From: an uncultured Opitutales bacterium | GTDB lineage: Bacteria; Verrucomicrobiota; Verrucomicrobiia; Opitutales; Intestinicryptomonadaceae | Assembly (NCBI GenBank): GCA_900546565.1 | Contig: URDC01000003.1 | Span: forward strand, 53,905-117,904 | Reading direction: 5' to 3' | Length of the DNA stretch: 64,000 nt | Shown: positions 44,863 through 53,521 of the stretch, piece after piece | Position numbering within the stretch: position 1 is the stretch's first letter | How the letters are laid out: every line of letters starts with the position of its first letter | Translations under genes and position numbers: made by a program | The notes under the pieces: model-generated | The model's database searches: none | Seen by the model: only the letters and a program-made list of their open reading frames with translations | Told to the model about the DNA's origin: nothing

Positions 44863-46137
44863 ATGGATTCACTTTTGATAAAAGGAGGAAAGCCGCTCGA
44901 AGGCGAAGTGTCGGTTTCGGGCGCGAAGAATGCGTGCCTGCCCATGTTCGCGGCGGCTTTGCTTACGGACGAGAAATGCGTGCTAAAAAACGTGCCCGAT
45001 TTGAGCGACGTCCGTTTTATGGCGCAGATTATTGCCGAACTCGGCGCGGAGATTTCGAACCCCTCGAAGGGCGTTTGGGAGATTTGCGCGAAGGAGGTTT
45101 CGCCCGTCGCGCCCTACGAGCTTGTCCGCAAGATGAGGGCGAGCATTTGTCTGCTCGGGCCGATGTCGGCGCGGCTGAAAAGGGCGAAAGTTTCGATGCC
45201 GGGGGGGTGCGTTATCGGGGCGCGCCCCGTAGACCTGCACATAAAGGGAATGCGCGCGCTGAACTGTTCGATTGAAATCGAAAAGGGCTACATTTGTGTC
45301 GACGCGCGGCGCATACGCGGGGCGAGCATATTTTTGGGCGGACGCTACGGCAGCACTGTGACGGGAACGGCAAATATTCTTATGGCGGCGGTGCTCGCCC
45401 CGGGGACGACCGTTATTGAAAATGCCGCGTGCGAACCCGAGATAGCCGACCTGTGCAAGATGCTTGTTAAAATGGGCGCGCTTATCGAAGGGGCTGGGTC
45501 GCCCACGATTACGATTACGGGCGTGCCGCGCCTCGGCGGGGCGGAGCACTCGGTTTTGCCCGACAGAATAGAAGCGGGGACGTGGATAATTTCCGCGCTC
45601 GCCTCGCGCGGGCGGGTGTCGATTAAGGGAGCGCAGAAGCGCAGCCTCGGGGCTTTGCTGGACGTTTTGCAGGACGCGGGCGCGCAGGTGGAAATCAAGA
45701 GCGCGAACTCGGTGTATGTCGACGCTTCGAATGTCGACATAAAGCCCGTGCAACTTACGACGCTGCCGTATCCCGCGTTCCCGACGGACTTGCAGGCGCA
45801 GATGTGCGCGCTCGCCACGCAGGCGGACGGAATTTCGATAATAACCGAACGCGTCTATCCCGAGCGTTTTATGCACGTGCCAGAGCTTTGCAGAATGGGC
45901 GCGGAAATAAACCGCGAAGGGGCAAGCGCGATAATTCGCGGGCGCACGCGGCTTTCGGGCGCGCCCGTTATGGCCAGCGACTTGCGGGCTTCGGCGGCTC
46001 TGGTTATTGCCGCGCTCGCCGCGGAGGGCGAGACGAAAATCAACCGCGTCTACCACCTCGACCGCGGCTATGAGGACATCGACGGTAAGCTTGCGCGGCT
46101 CGGCGCAAGTGTCGAGCGGCTCAAAAACTCGGATTAG
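44863..46137 (+). CDS. murA: UDP-GlcNAc 1-carboxyvinyltransferase
   Basis: 424 residues, normal length. GAKNACLP (20-27) binds UDP-GlcNAc. The catalytic cysteine sits in MPGGCVIGARPVDLHIKGM (about 111-129), so fosfomycin sensitivity of the Cys type is expected. Carries out the first committed step of peptidoglycan synthesis in the cytoplasm. infC follows 124 bases later. Confidence 0.95.
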   Translation: MDSLLIKGGKPLEGEVSVSGAKNACLPMFAAALLTDEKCVLKNVPDLSDVRFMAQIIAELGAEISNPSKGVWEICAKEVSPVAPYELVRKMRASICLLGPMSARLKRAKVSMPGGCVIGARPVDLHIKGMRALNCSIEIEKGYICVDARRIRGASIFLGGRYGSTVTGTANILMAAVLAPGTTVIENAACEPEIADLCKMLVKMGALIEGAGSPTITITGVPRLGGAEHSVLPDRIEAGTWIISALASRGRVSIKGAQKRSLGALLDVLQDAGAQVEIKSANSVYVDASNVDIKPVQLTTLPYPAFPTDLQAQMCALATQADGISIITERVYPERFMHVPELCRMGAEINREGASAIIRGRTRLSGAPVMASDLRASAALVIAALAAEGETKINRVYHLDRGYEDIDGKLARLGASVERLKNSD

Positions 46138-46261
46138 CGCGGCGAGGCGGAGTCAGGGCTTGGCGGGCGCAAAATCGGCGTCGCGGCAAAATAAAATATT
46201 GAAGTTTTTCGAAATTATCTATTGCATAACCCCACACATATCTAAAAAAAATAAAATATTG

Positions 46262-46909
46262 ATGACAAACAACAGACCATTCAGCTTCGGCGGAAATAAC
46301 GGCGGCGGAAAACGTCCGCAAAACAACAAGGGCGGGCGCAAATTCGGGCCCAGACGAAACGAGCGAATCAGAGCCCCGAAAATCAGGGTTATAGGCGCGG
46401 ACGGCAATATGCTCGGAATAATGTCGCCGCAGGACGCCCTCGCGATTGCAAAGCGCGCGGGGCTCGATTTGTTGGAGGTTTCGCCCAATGCCGAACCGCC
46501 AGTTTGCCGTATTCTCGACTACGGAAAGTATATGTATGAAGAGTCGAAGAAGCAGAAGTCGCACAAGGTTGCGACGGTGAAGGTCAAGGAAATCAAGCTG
46601 CGCCCGATGATTGAACAGAACGACTTCCTCACGAAAATCCGCAATGCCGAAAAATTTCTCTTCCAAGGCAACAAGCTCAAAATTACGCTGATGATGCGCG
46701 GCCGCGAAATGGAGTTCAAGGACAAGGCGTTCGAAACCGTCAACAATGCGATTGCCGAGCTTAAACACATAGGTCATGCCGACTCCGAACCTAAGCTTAT
46801 GGGCAGAAACATAAGCGTGTCGCTTTCGCCAGTTGCGCAAAACCAGCGCAAGCTCAAATATTCAAAGGATACCGACGAAGTTCCGGAAGACGATTCGGGA
46901 GAAGAATAG
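46262..46909 (+). CDS. infC: Translation initiation factor IF-3
   Basis: 215 residues from the ATG at 46262. A Gly/Asn/Arg-rich N-terminal extension of about 35 residues precedes the IF-3 core: VIGADGNMLGIMSPQDAL (about 44-61), LLEVSPNAEPPVCRILDYGK, then the C-terminal ribosome-binding domain (LRPMIEQNDFLTKIRNAEKF). No Shine-Dalgarno; a 15-base direct repeat AAAATAAAATATTGA runs into the start codon (46188-46202 and 46248-46262). rpmI and rplT, the usual partners, are absent. Confidence 0.95.
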   Translation: MTNNRPFSFGGNNGGGKRPQNNKGGRKFGPRRNERIRAPKIRVIGADGNMLGIMSPQDALAIAKRAGLDLLEVSPNAEPPVCRILDYGKYMYEESKKQKSHKVATVKVKEIKLRPMIEQNDFLTKIRNAEKFLFQGNKLKITLMMRGREMEFKDKAFETVNNAIAELKHIGHADSEPKLMGRNISVSLSPVAQNQRKLKYSKDTDEVPEDDSGEE

Positions 46910-46911
46910 CG

Positions 46912-47901
46912 GTGTGTTCGCGACGGGGATTTTTCGCATCTTTCGCGGGATTTTTGCTGCTGCTGGCAATCTCCCCGTCGCTTTTCGCGCTGGACGTAAA
47001 CGGCGTGGAATATGTCAGCGTCGCCCAATATGCGCGGCAATGCGGCATGAAATACAAGACGGTTGTGCGCGGGCGGAAAATGTCGGTTTTCAACTCGTGG
47101 CAGACCGTGAATTTCGAGGTCAACAGCAGGGTTGTGACTGTCAACGGCTTCAATGTGTGTTTGGGTCACCCCGTGGCGGTCTCGAAATCCATGCTCTACA
47201 TTTCCAAGCGCGATACCTACAAGACTCTTGCGCCCGTGTTATTTCCGCATCTGACGCCCAAGCCGCGCCGCCCGTTTCATATCGTTATCGACGCGGGGCA
47301 CGGCGGCAAGGACAACGGCGCGGAAAACAAACGCTACGGCGTGAAGGAAAAAAACGTCAATCTTGACGTCGCTCTGCGTTTGGGCGCGGAGTTGCGCAAG
47401 CTCGGCTACAAGGTTTCCTACACGCGCACTAGCGACGTGTTTGTTGATTTGGAATACCGCCCGATTATCGCCAACCGCCGCAATGCCGATTTGTTTGTGA
47501 GCGTCCACAGCAATTCGGCGGCAAACAAGGGAGTTTCGGGGCTTGAAACGTATGCGCTCACCCCCGTGTGGCTGCCGTCGAGCTCGTCGGCGAAGTTGAC
47601 GAAATCCGATACGGTTTCGTATCCGGGCAACAATGTCGACGGGTGGAGTCAGGTATTGTCGTTTTCGGTGCAGAAGTCGCTTGTGAACTCGACGGGGGCG
47701 GAAGACAGGGGGGTGCGCCGCGCGCGTTTCGCGGTGTTGCGCACGGCGAATATGCCCGCGTGTCTGATTGAAGTTGGGTTCCTTTCCAACAACTCGGAGT
47801 GTTTGAAGTTGGCAAACGCCGCGTATAGACAACGTCTTGCCGAGGCGATTGCGCGCGGGATTTCGACCTATGCGGCCTACACGCGCCACAGCAGGAAGTA
47901 G
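46912..47901 (+). CDS. N-acetylmuramoyl-L-alanine amidase (Amidase_3)
   Basis: 329 residues, start GTG two bases after the infC stop. Signal peptide 1-26, then a small beta stalk like the copper amine oxidase N-terminal domain (about 28-110), then Amidase_3 with zinc ligands in DAGHGG (His), EKNVNLDVAL (Glu) and SVHSNS (His), and the catalytic Glu in EVGFLSN. Cuts the amide bond between MurNAc and the peptide in the periplasm. Confidence 0.9.
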   Translation: MCSRRGFFASFAGFLLLLAISPSLFALDVNGVEYVSVAQYARQCGMKYKTVVRGRKMSVFNSWQTVNFEVNSRVVTVNGFNVCLGHPVAVSKSMLYISKRDTYKTLAPVLFPHLTPKPRRPFHIVIDAGHGGKDNGAENKRYGVKEKNVNLDVALRLGAELRKLGYKVSYTRTSDVFVDLEYRPIIANRRNADLFVSVHSNSAANKGVSGLETYALTPVWLPSSSSAKLTKSDTVSYPGNNVDGWSQVLSFSVQKSLVNSTGAEDRGVRRARFAVLRTANMPACLIEVGFLSNNSECLKLANAAYRQRLAEAIARGISTYAAYTRHSRK

Positions 47902-48058
47902 CGGGGCGCGGGTTGTGTGCTCGGGCGTTTTTGGCGGTTCGGGCTGCGGGGCGCGCGGGGTTTGCTGAAAAGTTTTTGCTTTTGCAGGGGCCTGTCGTCG
48001 GCGCGGATTGTGCGGACTCGGTTTTTAATTTTATTTTTACTATTACGAGAACAAAAAT

Positions 48059-49564
48059 ATGAAATTCGTGAAAATTTTTTTGCTTTGTATTTTGGGTTTT
48101 TCGGGGCTTGCGGCTGCGGACGCCGAAAATGCGGCGCGGACTGCGGACGGCAGTCGGGCGACGGTTCGGCAGCAGGGCGGCTCGGCGCAGGTTGCGGTGG
48201 TTGTTTCGCAAGGCGGCGAAGTCGTCAAGCAGGAAGCGCAAGGCGCGGGAGAGCAAAAATCGCCGAATGTTGCGGTGCCGTCAGATGCGGCAAAAGCGGA
48301 ATTTTCCCCAGAGAAAATATCTGCTGTGAAGGCGTCCGACGCGCCGAAAAAGGAGTTGACGGAAGTCGAAAGGTTGGAACTTGAACACAAGTTGTATCAG
48401 GAGCGACTCGACCGCGGCGCGCTCAAAAGTGCGCAGTCGATACGCGGCAATTTACGCGTCGTGGTCGGAAAGGTCGCGGGGGTGTCGCGGCAAACCGCCG
48501 ACGTTCTGATGTTCCGTGTGTTCGGGTTTGCGCTCGTGCAGTTTTTGGCGTCGGCTCTCGTGCTGTTATTTACGTATTTGTGCGTGAAGTATGTCTTCAA
48601 TTTCGCGTTCGAACACACGCTCGGACTTGCGTGCAGGGGCGGCAAGGGCGGTTTTCTGCCCGTGTTCGTTTCTCGAATCCGTTTCCCGATTAAGACGTTT
48701 GTGTGGGTGTTGGCGGTATATTTTGCAATCGTCTTTTTGATAAGCGACGCCGAAAGCATAAAGATTACATCGCGCGCTATTGGCATTGTGTTTTGGCTTT
48801 CGGTTTTCTGGGTTTTGAAGATTGTTATCGACGCCGTGTTCTTCGTGATTACGCGCAAACTCAGAAGCAAAGACGCAAAATCGTCGGCAAATCTTATGGA
48901 TTTTTTGCGCCGTATGATCGGCGTTTTGGTGTGTCTGATTGCCGTGCTTTCGGTGCTCAACAACATGGGCGTGAATGTAAACACGATTATAGCCTCGCTC
49001 GGTATCGGCGGCATGGCGTTGGCGTTCGCCTCGCAAGACACGATTGCGAACTTTTTCGGCTCGGTCTCGATTATTATGGACAGACCTTTCATTGTGGGCG
49101 ACTGGGTTAAGACGAATTCCTGCGAGGGCAATGTCGAGGCAATCGGTTTCCGCTCCACGAAAATCCGCACGTTCCAAAAGACGATTGTCACGATTCCGAA
49201 TTCGACGCTCGCCAAGGAGGCTGTCGAGAATATCTCAAAGATGCCCGCGCGGAAGCGTTCGTTCACTGTCGGGCTTACTTACGACGCCACCGCCGAGCAA
49301 ATCGAAGCCGTTATGAGCCGTTTCCGAACCGAGATTTTGGAGGTTGACGGCGTTTACAATCCCAACGGAGTTTCGGTGGAATTTGTCGACTTCGGGGCGT
49401 CTTCGCTCGACATCGAGATTGTCTACTATACGGCGCGGACAGATGCGGCTTTTTACAAGGACGTCAATACGCGTGTGAATCTTCTCGTTATGCGGATTGT
49501 TGCCGAATGCAAGATGTCGTTTGCGTTCCCCTCCACTTCAATCTACATCGAAAAAAACGGCTGA
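48059..49564 (+). CDS. MscS-family mechanosensitive channel
   Basis: 501 residues. Signal peptide (1-21), a disordered Ala/Gln-rich region, then several membrane segments and the MscS pore helix IIASLGIGGMALAFASQDTI (about 313-332), followed by NFFGSVSIIMDRPFIVGDWV and the beta domain. Protects against hypo-osmotic shock. The last codons are AAA AAC GGC followed by TGA, and that stop is inside a repeat that begins here. Confidence 0.9.
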   Translation: MKFVKIFLLCILGFSGLAAADAENAARTADGSRATVRQQGGSAQVAVVVSQGGEVVKQEAQGAGEQKSPNVAVPSDAAKAEFSPEKISAVKASDAPKKELTEVERLELEHKLYQERLDRGALKSAQSIRGNLRVVVGKVAGVSRQTADVLMFRVFGFALVQFLASALVLLFTYLCVKYVFNFAFEHTLGLACRGGKGGFLPVFVSRIRFPIKTFVWVLAVYFAIVFLISDAESIKITSRAIGIVFWLSVFWVLKIVIDAVFFVITRKLRSKDAKSSANLMDFLRRMIGVLVCLIAVLSVLNNMGVNVNTIIASLGIGGMALAFASQDTIANFFGSVSIIMDRPFIVGDWVKTNSCEGNVEAIGFRSTKIRTFQKTIVTIPNSTLAKEAVENISKMPARKRSFTVGLTYDATAEQIEAVMSRFRTEILEVDGVYNPNGVSVEFVDFGASSLDIEIVYYTARTDAAFYKDVNTRVNLLVMRIVAECKMSFAFPSTSIYIEKNG

Positions 49565-49612
49565 GGGCGTCCCGCTGGGCGGGCTGCCATAGCGGGGTTT
49601 TTTATAAGTTCG
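49553..49612. repeat. Mosaic terminator module A, site 2
   Basis: Almost identical to the sequence after dnaN (63943-63999): GAGGGCGTCCCGC, then GGGCGGGCT, CCATAGCGGGG and TTTTTTATAAGTTCG. CCCGCT / AGCGGG forms an intrinsic terminator (49571-49596, T-run to 49603). Inverted, diverged copies lie at 53432-53456 and 57727-57748. Confidence 0.8.
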
Positions 49613-49898
49613 AAAGCGGCGCGGATTGCCTGTGGCAATTCCGCCTTTGATTATTCTTTAAAGCAAAGCGGTCATTGCCGTAGGCAATCCGCTTCGGTGC
49701 CCGTCATATAAAAAATCCGCTTCGGTGCCCGTCATATAAAAAATCCGCGCCACTTCACAACATATAAAACACCCCTTAGGCGTTTGCTTCGCAAATGCGC
49801 CTATTCCCAAACTCTCCGTTTGTTTGTTCGGTTTTAAGCCGATAAAATAATGTAAAAGCTTAACTTCGTTCCGCTTTTATTTTTTTTATTAAAAATAA
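49613..49898. repeat. Mosaic palindrome block, site 2
   Basis: Contains ATTGCC-TGT-GGCAAT (49625-49639), ATTGCC-GTA-GGCAAT (49674-49688), TTTGC-TTC-GCAAA (49783-49795) inside AGGCG / CGCCT, and a 28-base tandem duplication (49687-49714, 49715-49742). Segments resemble 31121-31215. I see no gene between 49565 and 49952. Confidence 0.75.
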
Positions 49899-49926
49899 GA
49901 AGTCTTTCCTATGCAGGAAAGACTTC
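49891..49926. terminator. Bidirectional terminator after tatA
   Basis: Eleven-base perfect stem GAAGTCTTTCC / GGAAAGACTTC (49899-49909, 49916-49926), flanked by A-rich and T-rich runs. Related in design to the GAAGTTCC hairpins at 31470 and 53311. Confidence 0.8.
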
Positions 49927-49952
49927 TTTGTTTTAATGTTTGTAAGGTGGTG

Positions 49953-50195
49953 TTATTTCTGGTCGGGGTCGGAGGAAGACGTCGACGAAGGTTTCTTTGC
50001 TTCATCTTCTTTCATTGCCTCTTTAAAATCCGCCTCGACTTCGCTTGTGGCGCGTTTGAATTCCTTTATCGACTTTCCCAAGCCGCGCGCCAATTCGGGC
50101 AAACGTTTTGCCCCGAAAAGCAGCAATGCGATAAGGAAAATGAAAATCCACTCGGACGGGCCGGGCATACCGAAAGCTAAAAATGTGTTCATCAT
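49953..50195 (-). CDS. tatA: Sec-independent translocase TatA/E
   Basis: 80 residues. One N-terminal membrane helix (PSEWIFIFLIALLLFGAKRL), the FG hinge, then the amphipathic helix ELARGLGKSIKEFKRA and a charged tail. Typical TatA size. tatC and tatB are not in the window, yet Tat-type signals occur on nearby products (DUF362 protein), so the system should be complete elsewhere. Confidence 0.9.
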   Translation of the reverse strand: MMNTFLAFGMPGPSEWIFIFLIALLLFGAKRLPELARGLGKSIKEFKRATSEVEADFKEAMKEDEAKKPSSTSSSDPDQK

Positions 50196-50235
50196 AACTG
50201 CGAAAATTTAATTTAGCTGCGGCGGTTGTCAAGGT

Positions 50236-51738
50236 TTATTTGTCCGATGCGGCGCTATGTTTTTTTGAATATTTTTGCAAAGCGGTCTCGACTGTTTTTG
50301 CGGTTTTTCTGGCGCGTTCGAACTCCGCAAAAAATGTTTCGAGCCTCTGGCGGTATCCTTCGGTGTCGCCCTTGATATACGCCTCGTAGACGTTGCCCAA
50401 AGCCACTGCGGCGTTGAAGAATATGGGGTTGATTTTTGCAAGCAACAGTTTCAATTCTGTCAGTCGTGTTTTTACCGCGTCTGTGTTTTGAGGGTTTGCC
50501 GAAATGAGGGTATCGCAAGCGACAGTTCGGGGAATGCCGTTTTCGAAAATGCGGACATTCGCCAAACGGACAAGTTCGTTTAGCGAATCGCGCGGGGTGT
50601 CGACGCCGCCCTTTCTCGCGTAGATTTCGGAAATCATCACGCACCCCAGAATCATATCCGTATCTTTGTCGGCGGGGAGAGCGAGCAGTTTTTGCAACTC
50701 GGCGAAAGTTTCCGCGCCCGTCAGGTTTTGTGCGATTGCGGTTTCGGCGAATTTTCCGAATGCGTTGCGGTCGGACATTTTTATTACCGCCTTTACGAGC
50801 CAATATGCGTGCGCCCGCCGCGTCGCAAAATCAATTTGCGGGGGTTGTTCTGCGGTGTAGTCGAAGATTGCTCCCGCGCTTTCGGGCGGCGTTTGCGCCG
50901 CCAATCTTGCCGAGTGGGACGGAATGCCCAGTTGGATTTTTTCAAGCGAAGCCAAGCGCAACGCCCGCGAAAGCCAAAATGGAATTTTTCTACTTTCCCG
51001 ATTTTGCGGAGTCTGTCCGTCTGATTTAACCCTTTCGGCAACATTGCGCAAGACGACGGTTTCGGCGAGGGTTTGGCAGACATCGCCGAGGTCGAGGGTT
51101 TTATTCCAGCGCAAGTCGATTGTCGCGGTCGCGGCGGAAGTAGAAACGTTGATATTGCGTTCGGTCTGGCTCTCGTCGAAAATGTTTATGTTGTTTTTTA
51201 TTTCCGCCTGCGCGGTGTAGGTTTCGGTTGGCAACAATTCGGCGAGTGCGGCCTCGACCGCCGTGGCGGCGTTTTTGACCGCCGAAACCGCGTTGCGGTT
51301 TTTCGACGTTATCAGGAAGAATTTTGTCTGGGCAAAGTTGAGCTCTTGCGCGTCCTTTGCCGCAATGTCGGCGGCTTGCAATGTTTCGAGCATCTCGCGC
51401 TTTTCGGACTCTGTCTGTCCCACGCGCCCGACGAATTTTCCGTTGATGAAGTCGCGCTCGGTGTCGACAACGTAATGCGCTGCGGATTTTGTTTTGCTTG
51501 TTTCGTGTTGCGGTTGCCGCGGCGCGGGCAGGGGCGCGTTTTGCGCGGATTCGCCTTCTGCGTCCGCCGAATTTTTCGGCGCAAGCAATGCGTCGCGTTC
51601 GGTCTGCGTAAGCGGCTCGCCGCGGGCGTCGGCCTCGGCTATTTTACGCGCCGCCGCGATTTTCTCTTCGAGCGTCAATGCGGGCGCAATGCAGCAAAAT
51701 AGTGTCAGCAAGGTTGTGGCTAATGCAAAAATTTTCAT
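50236..51738 (-). CDS. Unknown secreted protein, M48/gluzincin-like in layout
   Basis: 500 residues. Signal peptide 1-22, then a charged helical region (EEKIAAARKIAEADARGEPL) and a long helical body. The middle stretch (TKFFLITSKNRNAV; AAVEAALAELLP) resembles the substrate-facing part of secreted DUF-type proteins that precede a peptidase domain, but no HExxH motif is present. Hence I give no function. Start overlaps the upstream stop (ATGA), so the two secreted proteins are co-translated. Confidence 0.55.
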   Translation of the reverse strand: MKIFALATTLLTLFCCIAPALTLEEKIAAARKIAEADARGEPLTQTERDALLAPKNSADAEGESAQNAPLPAPRQPQHETSKTKSAAHYVVDTERDFINGKFVGRVGQTESEKREMLETLQAADIAAKDAQELNFAQTKFFLITSKNRNAVSAVKNAATAVEAALAELLPTETYTAQAEIKNNINIFDESQTERNINVSTSAATATIDLRWNKTLDLGDVCQTLAETVVLRNVAERVKSDGQTPQNRESRKIPFWLSRALRLASLEKIQLGIPSHSARLAAQTPPESAGAIFDYTAEQPPQIDFATRRAHAYWLVKAVIKMSDRNAFGKFAETAIAQNLTGAETFAELQKLLALPADKDTDMILGCVMISEIYARKGGVDTPRDSLNELVRLANVRIFENGIPRTVACDTLISANPQNTDAVKTRLTELKLLLAKINPIFFNAAVALGNVYEAYIKGDTEGYRQRLETFFAEFERARKTAKTVETALQKYSKKHSAASDK

Positions 51739-52298
51739 TTTTTCAAAATGAATTTAGAGCCGTTTTTCGACACGCCGAGACGGGCGATTCTTTCGATGTC
51801 CGCCTTGCAGAAATCCGCGTAGTGCGCTTCGAGGGACTCTTCCGCGAAGCGTCTCAGACAGCGCGGAATTTTCGCGTTGCCCAGTGATGCCGATTTCAAT
51901 TCGATTCTGCCGTTTGTCGAAAAATCGCACACGACTGCCGAGCGCACCGCACCAGCGATTGTCGAAAACTCGACGGGGATTTCCGCCCGCAGTCCGTCGG
52001 CGGTTTCCGAAATTATTGGGATTGCCGGCATCACGACCGCGCCGCTTGTCTTGGCTGCGGCCTGAGCGCGTTTGAGTATTATGCCCGTGATTCCGTCGCC
52101 CAGCTGTTTTGCGGTAAACTCGCGCGACTTTGCCGAAGTGTCTTCGAGAAAATCGCAAAGCTCGGGCGACGACTCATGTCCGCACTGCCGCGGTTCGAAC
52201 GAAAACGCCAGCCACGCCGCCGCGCACATAATGCCGAAAATGCCGTAGATTGCCGCCGAAAGGCAGATTGCAAGCAGTTTGAAAATCGCGCGTTTCAT
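51735..52298 (-). CDS. Unknown membrane-anchored or secreted protein
   Basis: 187 residues from the ATG at 52298; the open frame upstream adds an unrelated polar stretch. One N-terminal hydrophobic segment (KLLAICLSAAIYGIFGIMCA) followed by a globular part with four cysteines. No family recognised. Coupled by a four-base overlap to the following secreted protein gene. Confidence 0.55.
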   Translation of the reverse strand: MKRAIFKLLAICLSAAIYGIFGIMCAAAWLAFSFEPRQCGHESSPELCDFLEDTSAKSREFTAKQLGDGITGIILKRAQAAAKTSGAVVMPAIPIISETADGLRAEIPVEFSTIAGAVRSAVVCDFSTNGRIELKSASLGNAKIPRCLRRFAEESLEAHYADFCKADIERIARLGVSKNGSKFILKK

Positions 52299-52463
52299 TG
52301 TGTCCGAATTTGGTGTTTTTTGCGTCCGGTATTGCAAATTTTTTATTGAGATTTTTTAAAGTCTTTGGTTAATTGCAACAATGAAAATTATTTCGGGCGC
52401 GATTTTTCGTAGTTTAGGCCCGAAGGCAGTCTTTAAGATTTAAAAAACAGAACGGAATCGGAA

Positions 52464-53261
52464 ATGAAAAACGGAATCGGAAAAATCATATCGATGTCAA
52501 TCGCCGCGCTTTTGCTTATGTCGGGGGCGGTCTCGGCGCAGAACAAAGTCGGCGACATCGTGAAGTCGGGCAACCAGTATTTCATATATTTGTTGGAGCT
52601 TAGAACCCCCGAAGCCAACGAGGAATTCCAGCGCAACCTCTCGATTATTCAGGCGCAAAATTCGCAAATCAAGCACCTAAAAGACCAAATAGCCGCCGAG
52701 AAGGACGCCGAAAAAAAGCTCTATCTCGAAGCCACAATGAAGAAGCTTGAAGCCGAGTATCGCGAAAACGAAAAGCTTATGGCGCAAGCCTATCGCTTTG
52801 CCGAAAACCGCACCTACAAGCAGGTTTATTTCAAAACCAATATATGCGTCGTGCTCACTAAAAATGAAATCGCCGAAATGAAGATGTCCGACGGCACGCT
52901 GCTCGATCCCCAGAAAATGTCGAACAAAAGCAATTTCTCGATGTATCGAATCACTGAAATCAACGGTTCTCTCGAAAACGACAAATTGCAGAATGCGCTT
53001 GCGGGTTTGATGAACAAGCAGCTCGAAATAAACAAGCTCAGGAAGCAGCTTTCCGAGACGAAAGACGCCGTTGCGCAGAAATCGCTCAACGAAAAAATCG
53101 TCGCCGCCGAAGCCGAAATCAAGAAGCTCGACGGCGCAATTCGCAAAGACTACAAAGTGCCTGCGGGGCGCGACTATGCCGTTGAAGTTTCGAACTCGCG
53201 TCTCTATATGTTGCTGACCGACGCGGAGGTCAAGGACATTCTCTCTAAAACCCGTAAATAA
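52464..53261 (+). CDS. Unknown secreted coiled-coil protein
   Basis: 265 residues. Signal peptide 1-26 (GAVSA-QNKV). Two long helical coiled-coil stretches rich in Lys/Glu (about 58-105 and 180-230; AAEKDAEKKLYLEATMKKLE) on either side of a small beta-containing domain (FKTNICVVLTKNEIAEMKM). Looks periplasmic. No family is recognised. Followed by a repeat that ends in an intrinsic terminator. Confidence 0.6.
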   Translation: MKNGIGKIISMSIAALLLMSGAVSAQNKVGDIVKSGNQYFIYLLELRTPEANEEFQRNLSIIQAQNSQIKHLKDQIAAEKDAEKKLYLEATMKKLEAEYRENEKLMAQAYRFAENRTYKQVYFKTNICVVLTKNEIAEMKMSDGTLLDPQKMSNKSNFSMYRITEINGSLENDKLQNALAGLMNKQLEINKLRKQLSETKDAVAQKSLNEKIVAAEAEIKKLDGAIRKDYKVPAGRDYAVEVSNSRLYMLLTDAEVKDILSKTRK

Positions 53262-53263
53262 GC

Positions 53264-53338
53264 TAAAAACCGCGATGACGCGTTTGCGAAATATTTTTTT
53301 ATAGTGCTGAAAGAAGTTCCATACGGAACTTCTTTTTT
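53264..53338 (+). terminator. Repeat-borne terminator after coiled-coil gene
   Basis: Starts TAAAAACCGCGATGACGCG three bases after the stop, then GTGCTGAAAGAAGTTCC; hairpin AAGAAGTTCC-ATAC-GGAACTTCTT (53311-53334) with T6. It is the inverse of the segment 31466-31545, so the same cassette ends two unrelated genes. Confidence 0.85.
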
Positions 53339-53373
53339 GTATTATTATTAAAAGCGAAATTGGTAATGCAAAA

Positions 53374-53456
53374 GGGGGAAGCGCGGAATTATTACGCGGA
53401 CGCGTAATCCGCGCTCGGGGGCAAAGCCCCCGCAATGGCAGCACGCCCAGCGGGGC
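53374..53456. repeat. Mosaic modules B and A, site 3
   Basis: GGGGGAAGCGCGG, hairpin ATTACGCG-GA-CGCGTAAT (53391-53408) enclosed by GCGCGG / CCGCGC, then CGGGGGC-AAA-GCCCCCG (53416-53432), then an inverted copy of module A (ATGGCAGC, CGCCCAGCGGG). Very similar to 57665-57748. Confidence 0.75.
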
Positions 53457-53521
53457 GGCCTTGCCCGTTTTTAGGAAAAATAGGGTTGAAAAGGGTTTGC
53501 TTTGTGTTTGAATGGGGGCAT

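Noticed and set aside
49687..49742. Tandem repeats as a CRISPR array
   Set aside because: Only two adjacent copies with no spacers between them, and no cas genes in the window.
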